NCBI RefSeq assembly: GCF_046097095.1
Contig: NZ_CP175698.1
Span: 1,302,001-1,366,000 of the forward strand
Source of the DNA: Natrinema sp046097095
GTDB taxonomy: Archaea; Halobacteriota; Halobacteria; Halobacteriales; Natrialbaceae
DNA: 64,000 nucleotides
Direction: 5' to 3'
In this document: in pieces, positions 17,132-25,848 of the stretch
Numbering within the stretch: position 1 is the first letter of the stretch
Layout of the letters: every line of letters starts with the position of its first letter
Notes under the pieces: model-generated
What the model saw: the letters and a program-made list of their open reading frames with translations, nothing else
Database searches by the model: none
What the model was told of the DNA's origin: nothing
Translations under genes and position numbers: made by a program

Positions 17132-17881
17132 ATGGACCGACGACAGTTCATCGCGGCATCGACGGTCGGACTCGCGGCGACGGTGACGGGCTGTACTGGC
17201 AGTCCGCTTCGCACCGACGATGCCGGCTCGGACGGAGAGGGGAAGCAAAGCGCCGATCGAGGCGAGATCACGGTCAGCGCCGACGGCACGGTCGAAGCGG
17301 ATCCGGACCGAGCGATCGTCAGCGTCGGCGTCGAGGCCAGCGGCGAGAGCGCCGAAGCCGTCACCGACGAGTTGGCGACGGGAGCCGAACGGCTCCGCGC
17401 GGCGTTCGACGAACTGGGTATCCCCGGCGAAAATGTCGAGGAGGGACAGTATCGAATCTCGCCGGCCCGCAAGCGTACCGGCGAGGAGGTGAGGTTCGAG
17501 GGAACTCACTCGTTCGAGGTGACGCTGACCGACGTCGACCGCGTCGGCGAGGTCATCGACGCGGCGGTCACGGCGGGCGCGGACGATGTCGGCTACGTGA
17601 ACTTCTCGCTGCAAGCGGAAACGCGCGCCGAACTCCGCAAGGACGCGATCGACGCGGCGCTTTCGAACGCCGACGCGGAGGCGACCCACATCGCCGACAA
17701 CCGCGGCGTCAGCCTCGAGGGGACGACGGCCGTCACGACCGGCGACGTTCAGGTCCATCCGGTTCGACAGGAAACGATGGCCAGCGGCGACGCGGCGGGC
17801 GGCGCGCCCCCGACGGAGATCGACGCGGAGCCAGTCAGCGTCAGCGCCAGCGTGACGGTCACGTACGCCTTCGCCGAGTGA
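17132..17881 (+). CDS. SIMPL-domain (DUF541) lipoprotein
   Basis: 249 aa. The N-terminus is a Tat-type lipoprotein signal: RR at 3-4, hydrophobic stretch, then VTGC with lipidated C21. Mature residues ~45-245 form one SIMPL domain (GEITVSADGTVEADPDRAIVSVGVEA start, VGYVNFSLQAETRAELRKDAI middle, VSVSASVTVTYAF end). SIMPL proteins are oligomeric envelope proteins of unclear role, some linked to oxidative stress. It lies just after nikR and before the iron cluster, with no shared operon evident. Confidence 0.85.
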   Translation: MDRRQFIAASTVGLAATVTGCTGSPLRTDDAGSDGEGKQSADRGEITVSADGTVEADPDRAIVSVGVEASGESAEAVTDELATGAERLRAAFDELGIPGENVEEGQYRISPARKRTGEEVRFEGTHSFEVTLTDVDRVGEVIDAAVTAGADDVGYVNFSLQAETRAELRKDAIDAALSNADAEATHIADNRGVSLEGTTAVTTGDVQVHPVRQETMASGDAAGGAPPTEIDAEPVSVSASVTVTYAFAE

Positions 17882-17973
17882 CGGTGTCGGTCGGCAGCGA
17901 TCGTCGCCGACCGACGCCGTCGTATCGCTCCGCCCGATTTCGGCCGGCCTAAAACCGAACGACTTTTGAATTG

Positions 17974-17987
17974 TTAGGTGAGCCTAA
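17974..17987. promoter_or_regulatory. Iron-box palindrome (TTAGG-N4-CCTAA), site 1
   Basis: TTAGGTGAGCCTAA ends five bases before the ATG of the lipoprotein gene at 17993, just downstream of a possible TATA (CTTTTGAATT, 17962-17971). It matches the TTAGG...CCTAA half-sites of DtxR/IdeR-type iron repressors. Binding here would cover the transcription start of a leaderless mRNA, so the expected effect is repression in iron-replete cells. A close copy lies before the second lipoprotein gene. Confidence 0.7.
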
Positions 17988-17992
17988 ACTGC

Positions 17993-19177
17993 ATGGAAGT
18001 GACACGGCAGTTCGGCTCGAGTCGACGAGCGTTCGTGACGGCGGGGATTACGGCCGGGAGCGCGGCGCTGGCCGGCTGTATCGGTGGAGCGGGGTCTCCC
18101 TCGGAGAGCGACGGCTCGTACACGGTGTCGATGGCACCGATGGGGGACCTCGAGTTCGACGCCGTTCCCGAGGACGCCTTCGTCACCTTCGCACAGTACG
18201 CCGACATGGCGGTCGCGCTCGGCCACGGCGACGCGGTGAATTCGCTGCACGCTCCAGAGATGTCGGGATCGACGATGAGCAAGTTCTATGAACGGCTTCC
18301 GGGCGTTTCCTTCGACTGGGAGGGACTGGAGAACCCGCTCGATGACGGCGTGACCAAGGAGCAACTCTACAACGCGGAGAGCGACGTCCACTTCCTCGAT
18401 CCGTCGTACGTGCTTACGACGCAGAACGACTGGGACGCATCCGACATCGAGGACATCGCCGACACGGTCGCTCCGTGGGTCGGTAGCTACCACAGCGGCG
18501 TTCACAGCGACCCCGCGGCGGCGTACGCCGACAGCTACGAGTACTACACGCTCTGGGAACTCTTCGAGAAGGTCGCGGCCATCTTCCAGGAGCGAAAGCG
18601 CTACGAGGAGCTCCGGAGCGTCTACAATGAGACGCGGTCGTACATCGAGTCGAATCTCCCGCCCGAGGATGAGCGACCCACGGCCGCCCGAGTCACGCTA
18701 GGCGACGGCGTGTTCTACTCTTACCACCTCAATACGCCGGGCTTTTGGCAGGCCGAGACGCGACCGCTCGGCGCACGCGATGCGCTCGCCGACGTGGAGT
18801 GGTCGGGCGACTGGGGCACCGTCAACTACGAGACGATGCTCGAGGCGGACCCGGACGTCATCCTCCACCTCTGGGGCATCACCTCGAGATACGCCATCGA
18901 GGACGTCCGCGACCGAATGGAATCACACGCCGCCGGCAGCGAACTGACCGCGGTACAAAACGACCGGGTCGTCGCCAGCGGGATGCGCTATCAGGGACCG
19001 ATCATGAACCTGTTCCAACTCGAGATGACCGCCAAGCAGCTCTACCCCGACCAGTTCGGCGCATGGCCGGGCTACGAATCGGGCCAGTCCTATCCGGAGA
19101 TTCCGGCAGACGAGCGGCTGTTCGATCGCGAGCAGATCGCAAACATCGTCACCGGAGCGGGCAGCGATGGGCAGTGA
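17993..19177 (+). CDS. Fe-siderophore-type ABC substrate-binding lipoprotein 1
   Basis: 394 aa from ATG 17993; a GTG at 17978 would place the iron box inside the gene, so I reject it. Tat lipoprotein signal with R11-R12 and lipidated C29 (AALAGC). The mature part has the FecB/BtuF-like bilobal pattern: YTVSMAPMGDLEF at the start, DVHFLDPSYVLTT, a long linker helix, LEADPDVILHLWG in lobe 2, and LFDREQIANIVTG at the end. It binds iron-siderophore, haem or cobalamin outside the membrane. No permease or ATPase is adjacent. It overlaps the next gene by 11 bases, so they are co-transcribed. Confidence 0.85.
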   Translation: MEVTRQFGSSRRAFVTAGITAGSAALAGCIGGAGSPSESDGSYTVSMAPMGDLEFDAVPEDAFVTFAQYADMAVALGHGDAVNSLHAPEMSGSTMSKFYERLPGVSFDWEGLENPLDDGVTKEQLYNAESDVHFLDPSYVLTTQNDWDASDIEDIADTVAPWVGSYHSGVHSDPAAAYADSYEYYTLWELFEKVAAIFQERKRYEELRSVYNETRSYIESNLPPEDERPTAARVTLGDGVFYSYHLNTPGFWQAETRPLGARDALADVEWSGDWGTVNYETMLEADPDVILHLWGITSRYAIEDVRDRMESHAAGSELTAVQNDRVVASGMRYQGPIMNLFQLEMTAKQLYPDQFGAWPGYESGQSYPEIPADERLFDREQIANIVTGAGSDGQ

Positions 19178-20129
19178 GAACGTCGCGTTCGACACCGACA
19201 CGGACCACGACGCTGCGGTCGCCGTCGTCGGCGGCGGCCCAGCCGGCTGCTCGGCCGGCATCTACACTGCCCGCGCGGGCCTCGAGACGGTCGTCTTCGA
19301 TCGCGGCCCCTCCTCGCTACGGCGGTGTGCCTCCCTCGAGAACTACCTTGGCTTCCCCCGTGCGATCGACCCCGAGACCTTCCTCGAGTTGGCCCACGAC
19401 CACGCCGAAATCGCGGGGTGTCGGATCGAGGCCGACCTGATCGAGTCGGTGACGGCGCTCGAGCGAGGCGGCTTTCGGCTCGAGCCACAGGACGGAGATC
19501 CCGTCACGGCCGGATTCGTGATCGCCGCGACGAAATACGACGGGTCGTACCTCAGCGGGCTAGACGACGAGGGCGCGATGTTCGTCACCGAAGAACACGA
19601 CGGCGAGACCACTCGGCGATTCGATCGCGACTACCCCGATAGCGACGGTCGGACGCCCGTCGACAGGCTCTACGTCGCCGGGCCGCTCGCCGGCGGTGGC
19701 GATCAGGCGATCGTCGCGGCCGGTCACGGTGCCACGGTCGCCCGGACGCTGCTCCGGAAACTGCGCGAGGACGAGGGGTACTGGGGCCGGTTCGCGGGCC
19801 ACTACGACTGGCGGCGCAAGGCCGGCAACCGGCGGGAGAAGTGGGACGACCTCGAGCGATGGATTGCGCTATTCGAAGACAGCGCGCCCGACGACCGCGA
19901 GACCGAGACGGTCCGCCGACTCGCCGAACGCTACGCCGCGGACCGCGACACGGCCTACGTCGATTCGGAGACCGCCGACCGACAGGCCGAACGGGGGCAA
20001 CGGCGGCTCGCGGCCGCGCTCGACGACGACGTGTTGCTCGAGGCCGTCGACGACGAGGCGATCCGCGAGCGGGCGGCGGAACTCGAGGGCGGTAACGCGC
20101 GGTCGGACGCCGACCTGATCGACGACTGA
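19167..20129 (+). CDS. Thioredoxin-reductase-like FAD/NAD(P) oxidoreductase without CxxC
   Basis: 320 aa. GGGPAG at 22-27 starts an FAD Rossmann domain typical of thioredoxin reductases, followed by SLENYLGFPRAIDPETFLELAHDHA and a later VDRLYVAGPLAGGGDQAIVAAGHGA FAD motif. The redox CxxC and most of the NADPH domain are missing, and a ~120-residue acidic, helical C-terminal extension is added (from ~residue 200). Set between two iron-box lipoprotein genes and overlapping the first, it is a candidate ferric-siderophore reductase or low-potential flavin carrier. That role is inference from context. Confidence 0.75.
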   Translation: MGSENVAFDTDTDHDAAVAVVGGGPAGCSAGIYTARAGLETVVFDRGPSSLRRCASLENYLGFPRAIDPETFLELAHDHAEIAGCRIEADLIESVTALERGGFRLEPQDGDPVTAGFVIAATKYDGSYLSGLDDEGAMFVTEEHDGETTRRFDRDYPDSDGRTPVDRLYVAGPLAGGGDQAIVAAGHGATVARTLLRKLREDEGYWGRFAGHYDWRRKAGNRREKWDDLERWIALFEDSAPDDRETETVRRLAERYAADRDTAYVDSETADRQAERGQRRLAAALDDDVLLEAVDDEAIRERAAELEGGNARSDADLIDD

Positions 20130-20143
20130 TCAATCGATACGAT

Positions 20144-20161
20144 TTTTAGGTCAGCCTAAAA
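20144..20161. promoter_or_regulatory. Iron-box palindrome, site 2 (TTTTAGGTCAGCCTAAAA)
   Basis: An 18-base site with TTTTAGG and CCTAAAA arms, the same TTAGG-N4-CCTAA layout as the site at 17974. It sits ~12 bases before the ATG at 20173, over the probable TATA position, and 15 bases after the stop of the flavoprotein gene. So the second lipoprotein gene has its own iron-controlled promoter as well as any read-through. Confidence 0.72.
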
Positions 20162-20172
20162 TATCAGGCGTG

Positions 20173-21285
20173 ATGAGATCGTCCGAAACGACACGACGGA
20201 AGTTCATCGGCGCGGGGGTCGCCACCGGCAGCGCGCTCCTCGCGGGCTGTATTAGCGGCGACGCAATGGACGGCTCGAGCGACGAGACGTACACGGTCTC
20301 GATAGCGCCGATGGGCGAGGTCGAATTCGAAGGCCCACCCGAGAAGTGGACCGCGTTGCTGCCGACTTACGCGGATATGGGGTTCGCACTCGGCGGCGGA
20401 CAGACACTCGGGATTCAGAACCACGCTCGGTTCGGAACCGAGGTCTACGACGAGCTTCCCGGCCTCGAGTTCGACGAGGACGACGTCGTTGAACTGACCG
20501 AAGGCGGTGTCGATAGGGAACTGTTCTATGAAATGAACGCCGACGCCCATTTCATCGACCCACACATACTGACACACTGGTACGGCTGGGAGCGGTCCGA
20601 CGTCGATAACGTACGAGACGACATCGGGCCCTTCTTTGGTAACTTCATTCGCCGTCACAGTGACGAGTGGCACGATTACCGCTACTACGACCTCTACGAG
20701 GCCCTCGAACTGATGGCCGATGTATTTCAGGCACGAGCGCGCTACGAGGCGTACGTTGAACTCCACGACGAAATGCTCGCGACGATCGACGAACGACTGC
20801 CGCCGGCCGAGGAGCGACCGAACGCGATGCTCGTCTACCCGGCCAGCGGCTCGGGCACCGAGTTCTTCCCCTTCCGGTTCGACGACGGCGGGATCAGCAC
20901 CAAACAGTGGCGGGATCTCGGTTTGACGGATGCGCTCACGGCGACCGACGTGGACCACTACAGCTATAGCGAGCGGGGGACACTCGATCTGGAGATGCTC
21001 CTCGAGATCGATCCCGAGGTGTTGCTGGTGCGCAACCACGGCGGTGCGTCCGAATCGGAGTTCCAAGAAGCGGTCGTCGATCCGCTACAGGACGACCCAG
21101 TCGCCAGCGAGGTACAAGCAGTCCGGGACGAGGCCGTCTATAATGCCGGCTATCTCGATCAGGGGCCGATCATCAACTTCTACCAGACCGAACGCGCTGC
21201 AAACGACATCTACCCCGGTGCGTTCGCAGATGCGACGCTGTTCGACCGTGAACGCGTTGCGAACATCGTTACCGGGGGCGTTTGA
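20173..21285 (+). CDS. Fe-siderophore-type ABC substrate-binding lipoprotein 2
   Basis: 370 aa from ATG 20173 (a GTG lies just before it). Tat lipoprotein signal: R8-R9-K-F-I-G, then ALLAGC with C26. It is a paralogue of the lipoprotein at 17993: YTVSIAPMGEVEFEGPPEK, NADAHFIDPHILTHW, LEIDPEVLLVRNHGG and LFDRERVANIVTGG line up with it. Duplication of the binding protein with different lobe sequences suggests two related ligands feeding one transporter encoded elsewhere. Confidence 0.84.
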   Translation: MRSSETTRRKFIGAGVATGSALLAGCISGDAMDGSSDETYTVSIAPMGEVEFEGPPEKWTALLPTYADMGFALGGGQTLGIQNHARFGTEVYDELPGLEFDEDDVVELTEGGVDRELFYEMNADAHFIDPHILTHWYGWERSDVDNVRDDIGPFFGNFIRRHSDEWHDYRYYDLYEALELMADVFQARARYEAYVELHDEMLATIDERLPPAEERPNAMLVYPASGSGTEFFPFRFDDGGISTKQWRDLGLTDALTATDVDHYSYSERGTLDLEMLLEIDPEVLLVRNHGGASESEFQEAVVDPLQDDPVASEVQAVRDEAVYNAGYLDQGPIINFYQTERAANDIYPGAFADATLFDRERVANIVTGGV

Positions 21286-21523
21286 AACCGCGGCTGCGAT
21301 TGCAGACCATGACTCCGGTCGTCGGCCACACCGTCTCGAGGTCGCGACGATATCGTCGAGCCTCGAGCGGCGGGTCACCGGTACTGGTAGCGTCCTTTCT
21401 GTTCTCACGAGCGTGTGCGTGAACGTGTAATCCTGTCCCGGGATCGAAACGGAAACGGCGTTACGGCGTCGATCAGTTGCAGTAAAACGGCGAAAACAAC
21501 AATCAGCGGTCAGTGCCTGACGA

Positions 21524-22603
21524 TCAGTCGTCGGCGGGAACCGCCTGCGTGTCTGCTCGCCCGGAAGCCATGGCGAGCACGTCGTCGAAGAAGTCGAGGG
21601 TGTCTTCAGGACCGGGGTTCGCTTCGGGGTGATACTGACGGGTAATCACGTCGTACTCGACGCCGTCGATTCCTTCCGGCGTGTCGTCGTTGACGTTGAT
21701 CTGGGTGACCTCGAGGTGCTCGCCGGGCTCGGCCACGGTGTAGCCGTGGTTCTGCGTGGTCATGACGACCTGTCCGGACTCTAAGTCGAGGACGGGCTGG
21801 TTGACGCCGCGGTGGCCGAAGGTCATCTTCTCGGTGGAACCGCCCAGCGCCTCGGCGACGATCTGCTGGCCGAGGCAGATGCCGGCGACGGGCGTGTCCT
21901 CGACGAACGCTTCAACGAGCGCGATCGCCTGTTCGAAATTGACCGGATCGCCGGGTCCGTTCGAGATGAACAGCACATCGGGGTCGACGGCCTCGACATC
22001 CGCGACGCTGGCGTCGTAGGGCAGGACGTGAACCGTCGCGTCGCGGGCCAGCAGCGAGTCGACGATCGAACCCTTCGCGCCGCAATCGACCAGCGCGACG
22101 GTCTCACCGTCGTTGTCTTCGCCGTGGACCTCGGGTTCGTCGACGCTGACCTGCGCACCGATCTCGGTGTGGTCGCTCATCGCTTTGCAGGCCTCGAGTT
22201 GCTCTATGGCGTCTTCCTCGGAGACGTCCTCGCCGACGGCGATGCCGCACTTCATCGCGCCGCCGTCGCGGATGTCGGTGACGACCTCGCGGGTGTCGAG
22301 GTGGTCGACCGCCGGGACGCCCTCGCCCTCGAGCCACTCGGCGACGTCGTCGGTGAGTTCCTTTGCAAGCACCGCACGCGGGTGCACGCGGTCGTCCTCG
22401 AAACGCTCCTCGCGGACGCCGTAGTTTCCGATCAGCGGGTACGAGAACGTGAGAATCTGCTCCTCGTAGGAGGGATCGGTCAGACTCTCCTCGTAACCCG
22501 TATACGCTGTCGTGAAAACGAGTTCCCCGCGGGCCGTACCTGATGCACGACCACGTCCCTCGAGTACGTGGCCGCCTTCCAGTGCGACGTAGGCTTCCGT
22601 CAT
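21524..22603 (-). CDS. carA: Carbamoyl-phosphate synthase small (glutaminase) subunit
   Basis: 359 aa, the normal CarA length. The N-terminal CarA-specific domain (AYVALEGGHVLEGRG, FTTAYTGYEESLTDPSYEEQI) is followed by a class I glutamine amidotransferase domain with nucleophile C243 in GICLGQQ and the His-Glu pair in RQYHPEANPGPEDT. It feeds ammonia to CarB for pyrimidine and arginine synthesis. carB is not in this window. It is divergent from an AsnC/Lrp gene, with a ~100-base shared promoter region. Confidence 0.95.
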   Translation of the reverse strand: MTEAYVALEGGHVLEGRGRASGTARGELVFTTAYTGYEESLTDPSYEEQILTFSYPLIGNYGVREERFEDDRVHPRAVLAKELTDDVAEWLEGEGVPAVDHLDTREVVTDIRDGGAMKCGIAVGEDVSEEDAIEQLEACKAMSDHTEIGAQVSVDEPEVHGEDNDGETVALVDCGAKGSIVDSLLARDATVHVLPYDASVADVEAVDPDVLFISNGPGDPVNFEQAIALVEAFVEDTPVAGICLGQQIVAEALGGSTEKMTFGHRGVNQPVLDLESGQVVMTTQNHGYTVAEPGEHLEVTQINVNDDTPEGIDGVEYDVITRQYHPEANPGPEDTLDFFDDVLAMASGRADTQAVPADD

Positions 22604-22705
22604 TACGATCTACGTATCGGATGGACCTCCATAAGTGTTGTCTTCGAAGCTCAGTTACGATTTTCGTAATCGGTAAGTGCAGGCTGGTCGTAGTCGTGCA
22701 TCTCC

Positions 22706-23119
22706 ATGGACGACCTGGACCGGCAAATCCTCGATATCCTCCGGCGGGATGCTCGGACGCCGTACACCGAGATCGCCGACGAGGTGGAGACGAGTGAGGG
22801 AACCGTTCGCAACCGCGTCGAGCGCATGATGGACGACGACGTCATCGAGCGCTTTACGATCTCGACTCGCACGGGCAACGTCCAGGCGATGCTCGAGATT
22901 AGCGTCGCGGTCGACGTCGACACCAAGGCCGTCTCCGAGCGGATGGCCGAGTGGGACGAGGTCGACTTCGTCTGGATGGTCTCGGGCGAGCAAGACGTGG
23001 TGCTCGTCGTCGACGCCGCGGACACGCGCGGGGTCAACGATCTCATCACGAAGGCCCGCGATCAGGAAGAGGTCGTGAGCACGAAGACCCGGCTGATTCT
23101 GGACGAAGAGCTCGGCTGA
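22706..23119 (+). CDS. Lrp/AsnC-family transcriptional regulator
   Basis: 137 aa: N-terminal wHTH (LDRQILDILRRDARTPYTEIADEVETSEGTVRNRVERM), then a RAM/AsnC ligand domain (VSVAVDVDTK, WMVSGEQDVVLVVDAADTRGVNDLITKA, VSTKTRLIL). No extra domain. Divergent from carA, so it may control carbamoyl phosphate supply in response to an amino acid such as glutamine or arginine; that link is inference. The minus strand between them (22604-22705) is A+T-richer and holds the promoters. Confidence 0.88.
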   Translation: MDDLDRQILDILRRDARTPYTEIADEVETSEGTVRNRVERMMDDDVIERFTISTRTGNVQAMLEISVAVDVDTKAVSERMAEWDEVDFVWMVSGEQDVVLVVDAADTRGVNDLITKARDQEEVVSTKTRLILDEELG

Positions 23120-23203
23120 ACCGGCCGCGCTGAACGGCAGCCTCGCTCGTTATCGGCCGACGGCGCTGCGAGCCAGCTTATCGAGAGACCGAGAGCGGGC
23201 GGT

Positions 23204-23917
23204 TCAGGATCCCTCCTCGCCGGGCGGCGTTCCGACACCGGGGGTCGGCCGCTCGAGCGCGTCGATTACGCGCTTGCGGTCGTGAATCGCGCGGTAGCCC
23301 CGGCGGAGGAGGCTATCGAACCGCGAGTGTGAGACGCGCGCGCTCACGCGACCGTCGCGGATGGCGTCGACGACCGCTTCGGGCGTGAGCCGGTCGGCTT
23401 CGACGACGGTGTAGGCCCGGCCCACCTCGAAGGGGTAGTGGGCGTCGCTACCGCCGACGAGCGGCAGGCCGCGCTCTCGAGCCAGTTCCTCCACCAGCGG
23501 GCGCGAGCGGGGGTGTTTGCCGTTGAGTTCAATGGCGTCGAAGGGAATATCCTCGAGTTCGCGGACGGTGCTGTTGCGAAACGGGTGGGCGACGATGGCG
23601 GCACAGTCGCGGTCGTGTGCCAGCGCGACGGCCTCCTCGGGCGAGAGCGCGCCCGGCTTGGTCGCCTCGGGCGGATCAGGACCGACGACGAGGACGTGGC
23701 CCCGATCGGTCGTGATCTCGATCCCCGGCAGCGTCGCGGTACCGCCGTCTGGCTCGAGCGGCGTGTAGTAGTCATGGTTGGTCGTCGCGACCCCCTCGAG
23801 GCCGCGTCGGTCGGCGACTTCGGCGAGCAATCGAACGCCAAGCGGATCGAACCGGTCCCCGAGGTCCCGACGCCCGTGGAAGAATCGCGTGTGCGCGTGC
23901 AGGTCGACGGAGTACAC
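23204..23917 (-). CDS. PHP-domain phosphoesterase
   Basis: 237 aa from GTG 23917, placing the first metal motif at the N-terminus as usual (V-D-L-H7-A-H9). The open frame extends far upstream antisense to the lipid kinase and is not used. Other PHP motifs follow: GVATTNHDYYTPL, PGIEITTDRGHVLVVG, IVAHPFR, ELNGKHPRSR and the final VGGSDAHYPFEVG. It is a trinuclear-metal phosphoesterase, similar to nucleoside 3',5'-bisphosphate or histidinol-phosphate-type PHP enzymes. Divergent from the lipid kinase gene with ~55 bases between starts. Confidence 0.85.
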   Translation of the reverse strand: MYSVDLHAHTRFFHGRRDLGDRFDPLGVRLLAEVADRRGLEGVATTNHDYYTPLEPDGGTATLPGIEITTDRGHVLVVGPDPPEATKPGALSPEEAVALAHDRDCAAIVAHPFRNSTVRELEDIPFDAIELNGKHPRSRPLVEELARERGLPLVGGSDAHYPFEVGRAYTVVEADRLTPEAVVDAIRDGRVSARVSHSRFDSLLRRGYRAIHDRKRVIDALERPTPGVGTPPGEEGS

Positions 23918-23971
23918 GGAAGTGCAAACGCCGGCCAGACCCTTTTGCGCTCGGCCGGCGTTTTCCGTGGC

Positions 23972-24943
23972 ATGGCACTCGCGGGTCCGGACGACGGCCA
24001 GCCGAGCGACGACCGCGTCCTCGTCCTCAACCCCGTCAGCGGAAGCGGTGATCACGTCGACGAGATCGTCGAGCGCGGCGAAGCACACGGGTTCGACGTT
24101 CGAACGACCGAGGGGGAAGGCGACGCGCGCCGACTCACCCGCGACGCCGCGCCCACCGCCGACCTCGTGGCCGTGGCCGGCGGCGACGGGACGGTGAACG
24201 AAGTCGTCAACGGCGTCGCAGCCGCGGACGAACTCGAGACGACGACCGTCGCGGTCGTCCCGGCGGGCACGGGCAATAACTTCGCGACGAACATCGGCGT
24301 TCGCGGAATCGAGCACGCGTTTACGGTGATCGAAGAGGGGCGACGGCAGTCGATCGACATCGGAGTCGCGAACGATCGCGTCTTCGTCAACTCCTGTGTC
24401 GGTGGCGTCACGGCCGAAGCCAGCAGCGAGACCTCCTCGGAGAGTAAAAAAGAACTCGGCGTCCTCGCGTACGTCAAGACCACGCTCGAGACGATCGGCT
24501 CGTTCGAGTCGCTGCCGCTGCGAGTGGAAACGGTTGCAGGCCCGAACGGGGAGACGAGGCAGGCTTGGAACGGGGAGGCGATGTTCGTTCTCATCGGGAA
24601 CTGCCGGCGGTTTACCGGCGCGCGAGCGGCGCAGGCAAACGTCGAAGACGGCCTGCTCGAGGTCACCATCGTCGCGGACGCGTCGCCGGCCACCCTGCTC
24701 AAGGGGGCGGCCCTCGAGAGGCTGTTCGACCGCGGCAGCGAGCACATCGTCCGGCGTCGCACGCCGTCAGTCGTCATCGAGAGCCGAACGGATTCCGTCG
24801 AGTACAGCCTCGACGGCGAGATGCTCGAGACCGAAACGCTGCGCCTCGAGACGGAAGCGAAGACGCTCAGTATGGCCGTCGGCGAGGCGTATCAGCCCAA
24901 CCCTGACGGCGAGGAACTGTGGCCGCTCGAGCGGGCCGAATAG
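23972..24943 (+). CDS. YegS/diacylglycerol-kinase family lipid kinase
   Basis: 323 aa from ATG 23972. The DAGK catalytic domain has LNPVSGSG at 19-26, the nucleotide-binding GGDGTVNEVVNG at 70-81 and PAGTGNNFATNIG at 98-109. The C-terminal beta-sandwich ends with YSLDGEMLETETLRLETEAKTLSM. It phosphorylates a lipid such as diacylglycerol, archaeal glycerol ether lipid or a sphingoid-like alcohol at the membrane face. In archaea the natural lipid is unknown. No signal or helix is seen. Confidence 0.88.
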   Translation: MALAGPDDGQPSDDRVLVLNPVSGSGDHVDEIVERGEAHGFDVRTTEGEGDARRLTRDAAPTADLVAVAGGDGTVNEVVNGVAAADELETTTVAVVPAGTGNNFATNIGVRGIEHAFTVIEEGRRQSIDIGVANDRVFVNSCVGGVTAEASSETSSESKKELGVLAYVKTTLETIGSFESLPLRVETVAGPNGETRQAWNGEAMFVLIGNCRRFTGARAAQANVEDGLLEVTIVADASPATLLKGAALERLFDRGSEHIVRRRTPSVVIESRTDSVEYSLDGEMLETETLRLETEAKTLSMAVGEAYQPNPDGEELWPLERAE

Positions 24944-25014
24944 CGCCGGGTATCGATTCGAAACAGCCGTGACGAGACGATACTGGTTTCAAGAGCCATC
25001 GTAATTATCGGGGT

Positions 25015-25575
25015 ATGAGTACGCCGGACGAGGAGCTCCAACACGAGAACGCAGGACAGGACGTGATCGCCGTCGACGCCGACGACACCGAACTCGAGTT
25101 AGTCAACCGACTCAATGCCCATACGGGCGACGGTATCCGCCACCGCGCCTTTACCTCGCTCGTCTTCGACGGCGACGGCAACGTACTGCTCGCCCAGCGA
25201 GCGCCAGATAAGCGCCTCTGGGGGACCTACTGGGACGGCACCGTCGCCTCCCATCCCGTCGAGGGCCAAAGCCAGAAGGAAGCGACCCGCGAGCGCGTTG
25301 AGGAGGAACTGGGGATCACCCCCGACCAGTACGACGACCTGCGGCTGACCGACCGCTTCGAGTACAAGCGCTACTTCGAGAACGAGGGGGTCGAGCACGA
25401 GGTGTGTGCCGTCCTCAAACTGACGCTGTCGGACCGCAGCCTCGATCCCGACGAGGAGGAAGTCGCCGGCGTGATGTGGGTCCCTTACGAGCGACTCAGC
25501 GCCCATCCGGAGTGGTACCGCCAGTTCCGGTTCTGCCCGTGGTTCGAAATTGCCATGCGACGAGATACCGAGTAA
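25015..25575 (+). CDS. Isopentenyl-diphosphate isomerase type I-like Nudix protein, catalytic Cys replaced by Ala
   Basis: 186 aa. The IDI-1 pattern is clear: DGDGNVLLAQRAPDKRLWGTYWDGTVASHP, a Nudix-type helix (KEATRERVEEELGI), HEVCAVLKL with the E116-equivalent glutamate, then VMWVPYERL and WFEIA at the end. In E. coli IDI the catalytic cysteine C67 is in SVCGHP; here the aligned segment is TVASHP, so alanine stands in its place. It may still be an isomerase using another residue, or a Nudix hydrolase of prenyl or other diphosphates. Needs experimental assignment; the isoprenoid lipid pathway is the natural context. Confidence 0.75.
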   Translation: MSTPDEELQHENAGQDVIAVDADDTELELVNRLNAHTGDGIRHRAFTSLVFDGDGNVLLAQRAPDKRLWGTYWDGTVASHPVEGQSQKEATRERVEEELGITPDQYDDLRLTDRFEYKRYFENEGVEHEVCAVLKLTLSDRSLDPDEEEVAGVMWVPYERLSAHPEWYRQFRFCPWFEIAMRRDTE

Positions 25576-25587
25576 CTAGATATCGCG

Positions 25588-25833
25588 TCACTTGACCGCT
25601 ACTACGGCGACCGCTCTGAAGGTATCGCCCAGCGAATAGCCCAGCGGACCACCCAGCGCGGGAACCAGTTTCGCTCCACAGCGTTCGGAGCCAAACGACG
25701 CGATCCGGTCGCTCGAGGACCGATCTCCGGTCTCGAGCACGACGATCGCCCCCCGCTCGAGCCACGTTTCGAGACTGAACAGTATCAAGAAACAGTACAC
25801 GAGCGGGAGGTTTATGAGGGAGTGCCCACACAT
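25588..25833 (-). CDS. Possible small membrane-anchored protein (weak)
   Basis: 81 codons from ATG 25833, on the minus strand, in the gap between the Nudix gene and the GT4 gene. Third positions are mostly G/C and the protein is not arginine-rich, unlike shadow frames here. An N-terminal hydrophobic stretch (LINLPLVYCFLILFSL) could be a signal anchor. I recognise no domain. It could also be chance. Confidence 0.3.
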   Translation of the reverse strand: MCGHSLINLPLVYCFLILFSLETWLERGAIVVLETGDRSSSDRIASFGSERCGAKLVPALGGPLGYSLGDTFRAVAVVAVK

Positions 25834-25848
25834 GCAGGATAGACTGCG

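Noticed and set aside
23918..24745. Extension of the PHP gene frame antisense to the lipid kinase
   Set aside because: Composition is of a shadow frame, and the PHP metal motif sits directly after GTG 23917.
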